From Muscardinus avellanarius (taxonomy: Eukaryota; Chordata; Mammalia; Rodentia; Gliridae), in the NCBI GenBank assembly GCA_963383645.1, contig OY726569.1, positions 80,692,211 to 80,756,210 on the forward strand: DNA of 64,000 nucleotides, written 5' to 3'. A program made the position numbers and the translations under genes. Shown one piece after another: positions 53,487 through 64,000 of the stretch. The notes under the pieces were generated by a model. The model saw nothing but the letters and a program-made list of their open reading frames with translations, was not told the DNA's origin and ran no database searches. Positions within the stretch are counted from its first letter, which is position 1, and every line of letters starts with the position of its first letter.

Positions 53487-53487
53487 A
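53268..53487 (+). mobile_element. B1-dID SINE, subfamily b, with AAAT tail
   Basis: The left part has a deletion before GTGGTTCGCGGACAGCC. The tail is an AAAT repeat (53,449-53,487). AAATCTCAC flanks both ends. Confidence 0.9.
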
Positions 53488-55216
53488 AATCTCACCACGA
53501 AGCAGCGTGCAGAGGGGAGGAACTCAGGAAGCCAGCCTCCTGAATTTCTGTGAGCAGATTTTGTGCATGGAAAGTGGAGGCTAAGTAAGGCTCTACCCAA
53601 GTGGGGGGCTGAGAGAGGGAAGGCAGGGGCAATCTGGGAACCTGAGACAATGCTAAGATCTGCGTGTGACACGGGGTTGGACCTAGATATTTGCCCCATC
53701 CCTTCCTTGTGGGGCTCTCACACCCTCCGGAGAGCCTCTCCAGAAACACTCTCTCCTCCTTCCTCTAGGTCCTTTCCAGTGGGCTTTCGAAACAAGTACC
53801 TGGGGCTGAGTGCAAACCTCCATCTGTGCCTTCAGTCGGCGAGAGTAAAGAGGAGTTATTGCTGCTCCCCGCTCCGTGAGGCCTCGTGGAGGAACCCCAG
53901 AGCAGTGTTTATCATGCCACTGAGCCGATGCCCGTGTTTAATGTGCTATCTGCTCTGACCCCAGGTGCCTCTCTGCATCACTGCTCTCCCACCAGCAAGC
54001 CCACAGTCTGTGGCTTGGCCGAGGGTCATTGCTGCTGACAAGTGTATTACCGGTGTTTATCCATATTAAATCTTGTTTCGGTGACCGCCTTTTCCCCATT
54101 TTTCTAAATTCTCTTTGGTTCTTCTGTATTTTTTCCCTTCCGGCCTTGTCTCGTCCTTCTTGGAAAAGCGAATCCTCCTAAGTCAGGAATTCTATTGCAG
54201 CTTTGCGTTCCCAGTTGCCTATGAAGGATAAAGATGTTATGGATGGCCCTGTTACGAAGCTCCAGCCTTCATCTGGAATTGGTACTGACCCATTCATAAT
54301 TACATCATTCAGAGCCGTGGGGAGCTCACCAGTGGGACCGGTTTAATTACAACATACATCTGTGAAGGTAGTGGTTGGCCAGCGCTTTTCTCATGTAAGA
54401 ACACAGTTAAAAGCCATCATCCTAATCATGTTTTATATAGGTACAGCCCTTAACAAAACATTTCCGTTGGGTAGCTCCTAAAACCTGGAAGCATTTGCTG
54501 TTTGTGTCTTCCTTTCTACAAAACATCTTATTAGAGTGGAAATAAAATGCATCCTATTCTTAAAAATTATTAAGTAAGGAGTTCTATCCTAATTGAGCCA
54601 TTATGAAATAAAAAAATATGTTCCAATGCCCCAAGTTTTAAATTTTATGAATTTTATGTCATCAATGCTAAAAGGACAGGCTCAGCCAACAGATTTCTTT
54701 GCTCCAGATCTATAACAACACTTAAGTGTGTGTTGTGCTTTGGAATTAATTTTTTCAAAAAGTTTGTATATTTTATAGTTTATCTAAGATGGTTAGCCTT
54801 GGGAATAGAGAGGTAGAGGGGGGCATAGTCTGTGACTTTGCAAAGCAAATTGTTCATTCTTTCTGTGGCCACTGTTAGCCAAGGGATTTTTGCAGTTAAA
54901 ACTCTCATCAGCCAAAGAGAGGCTCTTCTCTTACCGATGATAAGAGCCTAGAAACAAATTGCTTGTACCACGATTTCCAGCCAACTATGTTTTATGCTTA
55001 AATTGATGCCAAAGTCACAAGAAATTGGATGATAAATTAATATGTGACACAGACAAAAATAAGGTCAAGTTTCTTTGTTATAAGAAAAGAAAACCACAAT
55101 CCACTGTAATGGAAAATATTTAATTAGATCATTCAGTCAATAGCTAGTTGTTCAAGTCCTCTTGGCTGTGGGATACTATCAAGGCCTGACGTTCTTTCTT
55201 GTGATTTCTTTCTGCC
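53488..55216. other. Repeat-free, increasingly AT-rich block
   Basis: No SINE, MIR or LINE is evident for about 1.7 kb up to the gap, the longest clean block outside the ESRRB promoter. 53,980-55,200 has low CpG and many TAAT/ATTA motifs. No open frame of note. Confidence 0.5.
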
Positions 55217-55416
55217 NNNNNNNNNNNNNNNNNNNNNNNNNNNNNNNNNNNNNNNNNNNNNNNNNNNNNNNNNNNNNNNNNNNNNNNNNNNNNNNNNNNN
55301 NNNNNNNNNNNNNNNNNNNNNNNNNNNNNNNNNNNNNNNNNNNNNNNNNNNNNNNNNNNNNNNNNNNNNNNNNNNNNNNNNNNNNNNNNNNNNNNNNNNN
55401 NNNNNNNNNNNNNNNN
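55217..55416. other. Assembly gap (200 N)
   Basis: Exactly 200 N, which looks like a fixed placeholder. True size and content are unknown, and features spanning it cannot be read. Confidence 0.99.
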
Positions 55417-57100
55417 GTGTTGGTGGGAATGGGATCTTAAGGTGTGGAAAAAATAAATAATAGAGCTTTGAAATACCTGGAAGTTATTCCAGGACCCCTG
55501 GCAGGGATTTCAGATGATAAAGTGGATGGTGGTTAGTGGTGGGAGGGAACCCAGGCATTTATCCACTCAAGACGTCCCTTCCTATTTTATTTGGTGTCAT
55601 GGTGGCAGTGCTAATAGGACATGGGCCTTCTTGCCCTAGTAATGGCCCATTATAGCTTCAGGAAAAGCCATCATGTTTCTGTAGCATTTATCTGTCAGCA
55701 GGAGACTATTATGGAGCACAAACTCACATTGTATCAGCGTTATCAGTTAATTATGATCCTTGGGATGAGTGCCAGCCAACCGGCTGCCAGTCTGCTGACC
55801 ACCACTCGGGGATATAACTCCACACCCCAAATTCATGCATGTGAAAAGACAGCGGGTCCACAGAGGTGTGTGGTTAGGGATATTCTCCTGGCCTAGAGCC
55901 CATGGAGCACTGTCCTCAGAGATGGTCAAGTTAGGCTCACTGACTGGGCCAGGCCCACCTTAGTCATCGTGGACCGTCAATGGATGCCCTTCCTGGTCTC
56001 GCCTTCCCCGGCCCTCACAGCGGGGTGGAACAGAAACGAGCTTGGCGTAAGATTCAGACAATTCCACGGAGGCATCCTGCCCTCCCTGGGCCAGCGGTAA
56101 GAGTAGCCGCACACCTGGGGTATTTCCGAGGGCGTCCTCCTCCTCACCTGGACCTGGTTTCAGGGGAGGGGGGTATGAGGGAAGGACAGGGTGGCCTAAT
56201 CAAACCGTGTTTCCATGTCTGCCAGACCTGGGGAGCAGAGAGGATGCCCCTAAAATTCCTGGTGTGTCTTATCATTTAGTGATGAGGCCAGCAAGTCCCC
56301 TCCTGGGGATCAAACTGGGCTCACCAGCTCCTGCTGAGCTGTCTGGCTTGAAAGATGTAGAAGGCCTCCTCTTATTGTCAGTCCTAGAGTCGAACATGGA
56401 AGGATGGAATTTGAGGACCTGAGGGACAGTGCTTGCTGCTGCCTTATTTGTGCAAAAGTGGCGGGTGGGAGGGGAGGTACAACCAGGAGCAGTCTCTGTG
56501 AAGAACAGAAGTTTTCACTGGACCTCTGGCAAGGGGTCATGGAGAGACCACTCTGGATCCAGGTGCAGGCACTAGGACTTTCGCTCTGAGGACTCGACCA
56601 GCCCGCTCTGGGAAATAGCCAGGGGTTGGTTAGTGTGTTGACCCGTGACCTACTTGGTGTTTTGTCTCTAGGAAAATACAGTGTGAGCTGTGCTGCCTGA
56701 GATTGCGCTCATGGCTGAACAACAGGTCATGAAATCGGTCTTTACCAGCTGGCACATCCTCTGCCTTCCTGAGACCATTTGGGGAGGGTGGGGCCACAGA
56801 AGCCTATGTCTGTGCTGTCCCCGTGGCGGCGTGCCTGGAGAAGGTAATGACACTGGGGCTGTTCTTGTTTAGCTTCATAGTCTTTAGAAAGGTGCTTGAA
56901 CTCAGGGAAGAAGGAGGTAGGAAAAGGGCAGAGACCTGTCTACAGAGACTTGGAAGTTGAGTATGTAGGAATTCAGAGAATCCCACAGATGGCACACTTT
57001 GCTGGTTACTCTCTGAGTGACCTTGGTAGGACACTTGACCACACAGGGAAATGTACAAGTGTCTTGGTTTGTTAAACTTGATGACAATTCTAAATATAGA
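55417..57100. other. Unique DNA right of the gap
   Basis: No gene or clear repeat is recognised. A 91-codon frame (55,621-55,896) has no domain. Confidence 0.45.
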
Positions 57101-57102
57101 TG

Positions 57103-58755
<1,653 letters not shown>

Positions 58756-58890
58756 CATTCAGCAGATTCCTTACTGAGCAACTGCTACACACCAGGCACT
58801 GTTAGGTGCTGGGGCTCTTCCTACAAATGGAATAGACAGGGTCCCTCCCTTCATGAGGCTTGCACGTCTAGTGAGGTAGGGATATCATGG
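58756..58890 (-). repeat. L2 3' end
   Basis: Contains 'cattcagcagattccttac', 'tacacaccaggcactgttag' and 'catgaggcttgcacgtctag' in reverse L2 order. Confidence 0.7.
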
Positions 58891-59283
58891 CTCATGCCAG
58901 ATCACTTGTGTGTGATTGCAAACTGCAACCAGCAACCTGAATCAAAGCGAACAAGAGAAGGTTCTAGGTGGCAGGTGCAAAGGAGAGTGAGACGGGAATA
59001 GAAGGATGCAGAGGGACCCACAGAAACTTTTCATGTGTGGACTTCCTTGTCCTCCAAAGGCTGCAGTTTTGTTCCTGATAGCAACAAGGGGATATTGGAT
59101 GTGTAGTTTATAAAACACTGTCTGGCTGCTGTGTACGTGGACAACAGACTTCCAGGAGGCAGAAAGGACTCAGATAAACTATTCACTGACGTCTGGGCAA
59201 GAGACAGGGATTGTACAGAAGCCGGGCTGGAGGAAGGAAGGAATCTCTGCGTCCCTCTTTGTCTTTAACAAAGTACCTATGTG

Positions 59284-59322
<39 letters not shown>

Positions 59323-60639
59323 GAGGCTGCTGGGGGTCCACCACCGGAGCAGACGTCTTCATCCATCTCGCAGTAAGATGCCTTCCTGTGCCTCGAGCTC
59401 GGAGAATCCCACGCGTTCCTCCACTTCAGCACACATGAAAAATCTCAGCCCCGTCCCAGCCCGCGAGTGTGCATTTATCCAAGTCGAGCATCATCTGACA
59501 CCGCTGCCCATTTCCCCAGCCCCTCCCCAGGAGCAAGAGCGCCCCTCCTGGGGCTTCCCACGCCCTCCCTCCGCGCTTTATTCCTGAAATGCCTGACACT
59601 GCCTGCAGTTACATTCCATTTAGACATTATTTTGATGATAAAATTATGTCTTCCCCCCTACTGCTCATTGTCTACTGTAGAATATAGGAGAATAAGGTGG
59701 TGGTCTCTCCTGAGGGGCTTTTTTCCCCCTTTTAAATAATTCTCTACCTACTTCCCTCCCCACACTCATTTGAATCATCAAATTGATTATTATCCCTGTG
59801 GCGGGCACATCTCAAAAGATAAAAAGCCCCACAAGAAGGGCAGGGGCTTGACTTACAGCTCATTTTGGTACAGTGGCAGCCCATAATATTCTGGCTCATG
59901 GAGGGAACGGCGGAGGGGGATGCAGGTGTGTTCCTAGCTGGGGATTCAGGTGTGTATTTGAGCATCTACTTGTGCCTCTGAGTGGATATGGCAGGTAAGG
60001 GGGGGGGGGTTGCCACAATCGAATTTTCCTGAGCTAAGATAGGAATTTATGTGCCCGATGCCTGTGTCCTGGGTACATCGCTGAGAGTTGCCAATGGCAG
60101 AGCCTCACTTTATTACCCATCTAGAGAGTATTTTATGGATGTACACTCTGCATCCAGCTATAGGCCAGTGGTTCCCAGCTGACGGGCTCAGGTGACAGCC
60201 AGGAAGGGAACCTGTTTCTCTTCTGCTTTCTGTGCCTCACCTGTTGGCCTGACCCGACCCTTGGCACATTTGGGCACCAGACCCAAGGTGTGAAGCTGTG
60301 AATTCCAGTGGTGCTGGCTGCTTCTCCTTGGTGCATGGGTGGAAAAATGCATGATTTTTAATTTGAAAAAAAATTACGAAAGGCTGAGAGGTGAGTTTGC
60401 TATGCCTGCCAGTCACAAGATGGGGGTGAGAGATATATAAGCAAAAAAAACAAAAACAAAAAAACAAAAAACTCCTCCCAGTCCCACCAGGCAGTTGATG
60501 GATACTCCCCCCCCCCCTTAACTTTGAGAGGGCAAAGCTTCGGGCTCTAAAACCCTGTCCTCCTACTCCTCGGGAGATGCGGACCTCGCGTCTGCCTGAG
60601 CGTCTTATTCCATTGAAGTCTCTCTGACTTGCCCCCCTC
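58891..60639. other. Proximal upstream flank of ESRRB
   Basis: Contains a run of 33 A (59,287-59,319) without a recognisable SINE, an AT-rich block at 59,590-59,720, a G-run at about 60,000-60,010, and a C-run at about 60,509-60,517. No exon is recognised, but alternative ESRRB first exons could be hidden here. Confidence 0.45.
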
Positions 60640-61012
60640 CCCCCACCCGGGCTCGATTCTGTCACTTTAAGTCCAGCCCCTGAGAGATAGCCAATAGGAG
60701 CCAAACCATACATCAGTCTCTCGGCCTTAAAGCTACAGTAGGGTTAGTGGGCTCCAAGTCCCAAGTCCCGGGTGCCCCGGCCTCCTCCACCGCTTCGCAT
60801 CCCCTCTGCCCGCTCGGAGCGTGCGGATGAGCGGAGCGCGGGGCTGCGCCGCACGGCTCCCCGCCTCGCTGTCCGCCGCGGCTTCCTCCCCTCTCGTCTC
60901 CCGCTCATTGTGCCCCTGCCCGGACTCGCACCTCGCCGGTGCCCTTCACTCGTCTTCCGCGTGATTTCCCCGCCGCCTTTCTCGACCTACTGGGAATGCT
61001 AAAGCGGGACTG
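60640..61012 (+). promoter_or_regulatory. ESRRB: ESRRB proximal promoter and 5' UTR region
   Basis: The stretch just upstream of the ESRRB start codon changes from ordinary to CpG-dense sequence. A CCAAT box (GCCAATAGG) lies at about 60,690-60,698 and C-rich GC/CACC-type runs at about 60,631-60,650. No TATA box sits at a sensible distance; an AT-rich TATATAA at about 60,433 is too isolated to call. The transcription start is inferred to lie between about 60,720 and 60,990, downstream of the CCAAT box, but the exact site and 5' UTR length cannot be read from sequence. Confidence 0.6.
60827..60964 (+). other. Possible uORF 1 in ESRRB 5' leader (45 codons)
   Basis: An ATG at 60,827 opens 45 codons ending at TGA 60,962-60,964. 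It is rich in Ala, Ser, Pro and Leu, shows no recognisable domain and has a weak start context. It matters only if transcription starts upstream of 60,827, when it could reduce initiation at the ESRRB start. Confidence 0.35.
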
Positions 61013-61013
61013 A
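60996..61013 (+). other. Five-codon uORF overlapping the ESRRB start
   Basis: ATG at 60,996 encodes MLKRD and ends at TGA 61,011-61,013. Its stop shares one base with the ESRRB start codon (TGATG). A purine at -3 gives it a usable context. The arrangement could favour termination-reinitiation or leaky scanning. It is plainly visible in the sequence; the regulatory effect is inference. Confidence 0.55.
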
Positions 61014-61062
61014 TGGACGTGTCCGAACTCTGCATCCCGGACCCCCTCGGCTACCACAACCA
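61013..61062 (+). CDS. ESRRB: First coding exon of estrogen-related receptor beta
   Basis: The exon encodes MDVSELCIPDPLGYHN plus the first two bases of a glutamine codon. I recognise this as the N-terminal extension of the 454-residue form of ESRRB, which is 21 residues longer than the form starting in the next exon. The paralogue ESRRG has a recognisably similar start (MDSVELCLPES). ESRRB is an orphan nuclear receptor that binds extended TNAAGGTCA half-sites and acts in pluripotency, placenta and inner ear. Only the variable N-terminal tip is here; the DNA-binding and ligand-binding domains lie beyond the window. The donor GT at 61,063-61,064 splits the CAG codon (phase 2). Unspliced RNA would read straight into TAG at 61,064-61,066. 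The start context has G at +4 but a pyrimidine at -3, so it is only moderate. The CpG-dense surroundings fit a promoter-proximal exon. Confidence 0.9.
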
Positions 61063-61068
61063 GTAGGT
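61063..61068 (+). other. ESRRB: Splice donor of ESRRB first coding exon
   Basis: The sequence CA|GTAGGT follows the coding exon. The alternative GT four bases downstream (AG|GTGCCC) would place an in-frame TAG in the mRNA, so the first GT is the donor compatible with the known ESRRB long N-terminus (glutamine completed by the next exon). Confidence 0.75.
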
Positions 61069-61081
61069 GCCCGGCTTTTCG

Positions 61082-61130
61082 GTCTGTCTGTCCGTCCGTC
61101 CGTCCGTCCACTCGCCCGTCCGGCTGTCCG
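61082..61130 (+). repeat. CCGT/CTGT tetranucleotide run
   Basis: Tandem, slightly degenerate copies of a GTCC/GTCT unit lie about 20 bp inside the intron. They are CpG-containing, so methylation or length differences could occur next to the donor site. Confidence 0.8.
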
Positions 61131-62422
61131 TGTCCTGGGTGTCGCAGCTCCTCTTGGATACATTCGTGGAGTGACAGGGACCTGGGGTGCGCTCGGGGAC
61201 GGGGGCGCAGGAGGGGGAAGCCGCACACTTTCTGGGTTTCTTGCTCCGGCTTACACCCGCCGCTAACTTTTCCCGCACCCCTCTTTAGAAAACCGTACTT
61301 TTGGCAGGAGTAGCGCTCTCTCGTCCACTCTGCGAGCTCGCTCCGTGCGGCGGCGGCGGAAGCCGGGAACAGGTGCAGGGAACGTGGCCCGAGGATGTTC
61401 TGTCCCGTCCGCGGAAGCCTCCCCGCCGGCGCTTGGAATTCATTTTACCCCCCCCCCCATCCCGTTTATCCAAAATGACTTCGGAAAAGAGAGAAAATCG
61501 GGCGGGCGGGCGGGGAGGCCTGGGCCCGGGTGCGCTCCCAGGGCGGCGGCGCGCCCCGCTCTGCACCGCCCGGCCTGCGCGGGGAGCCCTATCCCGGCTC
61601 CGCGCGGCGGCGGAGGGAAGTTAGCCGGAGGTGTGGGGCACGCGGGACCGGGGGTCAGGCCCCCAAGGCTCTCCCGTGCCACCAGCCCGGGTGGCCCGAG
61701 TAGTGTGGACGGCGGTCTCAGCGGCGGGGTGCGACTCCCACCAACTCGGGCCCCCCGGCCGCGTGGGAAGCGACCCCGGAGCGCGGAGGCCGCCGCGCCC
61801 CGCTGGGCTCCCGCCGCCCGCACCTGCGCCCCGCGCGCCCCAGGGCTCCCTCGCTCGTTTCCACGTAGAGATAAAAGCAATGCACCGGAACTCGAGATGC
61901 CCGCGAACAGCTTTCCCGCGAAACTTTGTGCCCTTCCTCCTTTGCCTCCCCTTTCCTTCCAGAAGCAAACTAAACTATCAAAGTCAGTGTTTCTCTCGTA
62001 CCACCATCCTTTCATTTTTGCCCACTTGTCACCTCTCCCTCTCTCCCCACCCCGCTAAAGAACTACAGACAGCATCTCTTTGAAAAATACTCTGGACCTT
62101 GTAGGGTGCTAAGAGGCGCCAGTCCCCCCAACCTGGCAGAACAGGCTGCTTCCACGCCGGCAGGCCACCCGTGAGAGGACGCAGTTTCACAGCGGCCGCT
62201 GCGCCGATGACCGGACTGTCCCGGCCCCCACGCCCACCTTTGTGGCGCTAGTTTTAGGATTTCTACACGCAGAGGGCCCTTCCAGTGCCGCTAGAATTTT
62301 GACAGTGTCCGGGAAGAAGGGCTGGGACACGAGGGAATCCTTAACTAACATGGATTCCAATGTCCATCAGCTTGAAGAGTGGCTTTTCATTCTCTTTAAA
62401 GATTAAGATGGTCCTGTCTTGT

Positions 62423-62427
<5 letters not shown>

Positions 62428-62478
<51 letters not shown>
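62428..62478 (+). repeat. TG microsatellite in ESRRB intron
   Basis: About 25 TG units, not associated with a SINE. Confidence 0.95.
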
Positions 62479-62480
<2 letters not shown>

Positions 62481-62971
62481 GGAGGTTGTGCCTTGCAAAA
62501 CTCCATCCTTAAAGAATGGGAGATGCCACCAAAACCTGGGGGGGGAGAGGGTGAGTCTGTGGACAATGTTTGATGTGTAGGGGGCATTTCCTCACATAAA
62601 ATTACCAAGTATGACAAATATTGGACATTTAAATTATTTAGGTCTCCTCTCTCCAGAGGTGACTTCTTTAGTTGAGCTTGAAATATCTATGTGTTTGTCC
62701 CCGGCTCGAGTCTTAGTAAATCAATATGAAAATTTGTATGGGTGGGTTTGGGGTCTGGGAGACGGAGGGTTTAGCAAGAGGTACTTCCTGAAGTTGACAG
62801 AAACCTGGCTTGAGTTTGAGGAGAAATATGGGCAGAAGAGAGAACGCCCGGGAGGCTGCACTGGAGAAGAGGGTGCGGAGGTGCTGAGTGTCTGGGCAAG
62901 GTTGGAAGTATAGTCATTTATGAACTGCTCCAAATGATTTGAATTCCCCGCCCTTCCTGGTTTCTTTGCAA

Positions 62972-63007
<36 letters not shown>
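62972..63007 (+). repeat. AAT microsatellite in ESRRB intron
   Basis: About 11 AAT units, not associated with a recognisable SINE. Confidence 0.93.
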
Positions 63008-64000
63008 GCTTCTCACTCCACGAGGCATAGGAAAAGTAAAAAATAGACCTGCTGCCTCCACTGAGAAGAGAAGCATCCCTGTGAGATGCGGTTTCTCAAA
63101 GCCCAGGACCTGCTGAGCCTGAGCCCCAGCCCCAGCCAGCCGGGCCCATGTACAGACGTGGGCCTCCCACGAAGACTTGGGTTTTCTATGGTATGGAGGT
63201 GCACCATTACCAAGGATGGGCTGCGAAGGTCAGAGCTGGCATCTGGGGGGGCATCTTTCTGACCTCCACCCCAGTGCTTCGTGGCAGGTAGCTTTAGAGC
63301 CATTAGTATCGAAGGAACAAACCAGGGGCCCCCATTCTTTGGTTTGTGAGAAAGACAGTAGGGTGAATACATTGATTATGGTGCAGCTGTTTCTCAGGGA
63401 AATTACACACGAGAAGGTGCATGTGCTCCATACATGCAGTTTGCCACAGGCAGATCGGTTGACATTCCCCTACTTGAGAAAACCCAAGGGCACGGCGACC
63501 AGAGTTCAGAGAGAAAGAACCCTGCGGCCCTCCTCTCTCCTGCTAACACACAGAGCACGTTTTGGAATGCTCTGACATCCTGCTCACCTTTCCAGGTGAG
63601 CAAAGAAGATGCACACACACCTTCCTGCCTTTCTCTCCGTCGTTTCATTTGCCCGTAGCCAGTCCTGTAGGTGACTCCGTTACCCTTTCTAATCAATATT
63701 TTATGTACATGTATAATCAGCCAGCGTGGGAGTGAGTGTGCTTGTCTGTGCGTGCCTGTGTACAGATGTGTCCGTGATGGGACGGGCTGGTGACTTGGGG
63801 CACAAAACCCCCAGGGGTGGGGGGGCTCACCGCCATCTGATGACCACTTTGCTGTTGTTAAGGAAACAAAGAACAAACTGTCCTGCAGGTAAAATATGTG
63901 GGTTCACACATAGGAAAAATGCCACATGGTAATTCAGAATCAGTGACCCAGGGAAAAACAAAGGGGGAAATTAATTTTTAATGGTACATTTAAAAATAAA

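Larger units (their letters stand above)
60750..61900. promoter_or_regulatory. ESRRB: CpG island over ESRRB exon and early intron
   Basis: CG dinucleotides are frequent throughout, in contrast to the CpG-poor flanks, and the island includes the promoter, the exon and about 800 bp of intron. It gives rise to long spurious open frames on both strands (for example 61,345-62,058), as expected for GC-rich DNA poor in stop codons. A developmental-gene CpG island is the natural reading. Confidence 0.8.
61067..64000 (+). other. ESRRB: Start of ESRRB first intron
   Basis: No further ESRRB coding exon is recognisable before the window ends. The first 800 bp are CpG-dense with a CCGT-type tetranucleotide run (about 61,084-61,112). 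A TG repeat lies at 62,428-62,478 and an AAT repeat at 62,972-63,007. No SINE is evident in this 2.9 kb, unlike most of the window, which fits regulatory constraint near a promoter. Confidence 0.75.

Noticed and set aside
59287..59319. 33-base A-run as the tail of a processed pseudogene or SINE
   Set aside because: The preceding 250 bp show no gene-derived or SINE sequence and no clear flanking duplication was found.
60430..60440. TATATAA as an ESRRB TATA box
   Set aside because: Lies about 250 bp upstream of the CCAAT box and next to an A/C-rich simple stretch; position does not fit the CpG-island promoter.
61345..62058. 237-codon plus-strand and 191-codon minus-strand frames in the ESRRB intron
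   Set aside because: They lie in a CpG island where stop codons are rare; both strands are open at once and the products are Pro/Ala/Arg-rich without domains.

Overview
This is mammalian nuclear DNA with no prokaryotic features. The lineage signal comes from the SINEs: more than 40 copies of a B1-dID type element (a 7SL-derived B1-like left part, an A-rich linker, and a deleted tRNA/ID-like right part). From what I know of these families this points to a squirrel-related rodent (Sciuridae); the species cannot be told. Old mammalian MIR and L2 fragments, a lineage L1 and many microsatellites fill much of the rest. A run of exactly 200 N (55,217-55,416) marks an assembly gap.

The only protein-coding host gene I can support starts near the right end. 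A GC-rich, CpG-dense promoter region (about 60,640-61,900) surrounds a short exon at 61,013-61,062 whose translation, MDVSELCIPDPLGYHNQ, matches the N-terminus of the long form of the orphan nuclear receptor ESRRB (estrogen-related receptor beta). The exon ends in phase 2 at a GT donor, and 61,063-64,000 is the start of its first intron. The other roughly 60 kb reads as the non-coding 5' flank of ESRRB. In other mammals GPATCH2L lies upstream, but I found none of its exons.

Layout: 1-1.9 kb unique; 1.9-4.95 kb one composite L1 insertion carrying an intact ORF1; 5-20 kb mostly unique DNA with simple repeats, MIRs and scattered SINEs; 18.6-19.4 kb and 26.6-28.5 kb AT-rich islands that look like conserved regulatory DNA; 22.5-23.1 kb a 75-bp inverted repeat around an AT-rich core; 29.6-38 kb and 41-52 kb dense, nested SINE territory; 25.5 and 42.9 kb a convergent pair of strong CTCF-like sites; 53.5-57 kb nearly repeat-free with the gap; 57-60.6 kb proximal flank; 60.6-64 kb ESRRB promoter, first coding exon and intron.

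The most unusual items are: (1) an L1-type insertion bounded by matching target-site duplications whose ORF2 region is replaced by an older, oppositely oriented L1 fragment; (2) the inverted repeat around the AT-rich core, plus three small perfect hairpins that look like template-switch footprints; (3) repeated SINE insertion into the A-rich linker of other SINEs, with one triple nest; (4) two SINE subfamilies in which the intact-looking Pol III B box sits in opposite halves; (5) a mini-uORF whose stop overlaps the ESRRB start codon; and (6) the convergent CTCF pair. Repeat boundaries are read by eye and are good to about 5-20 bp.
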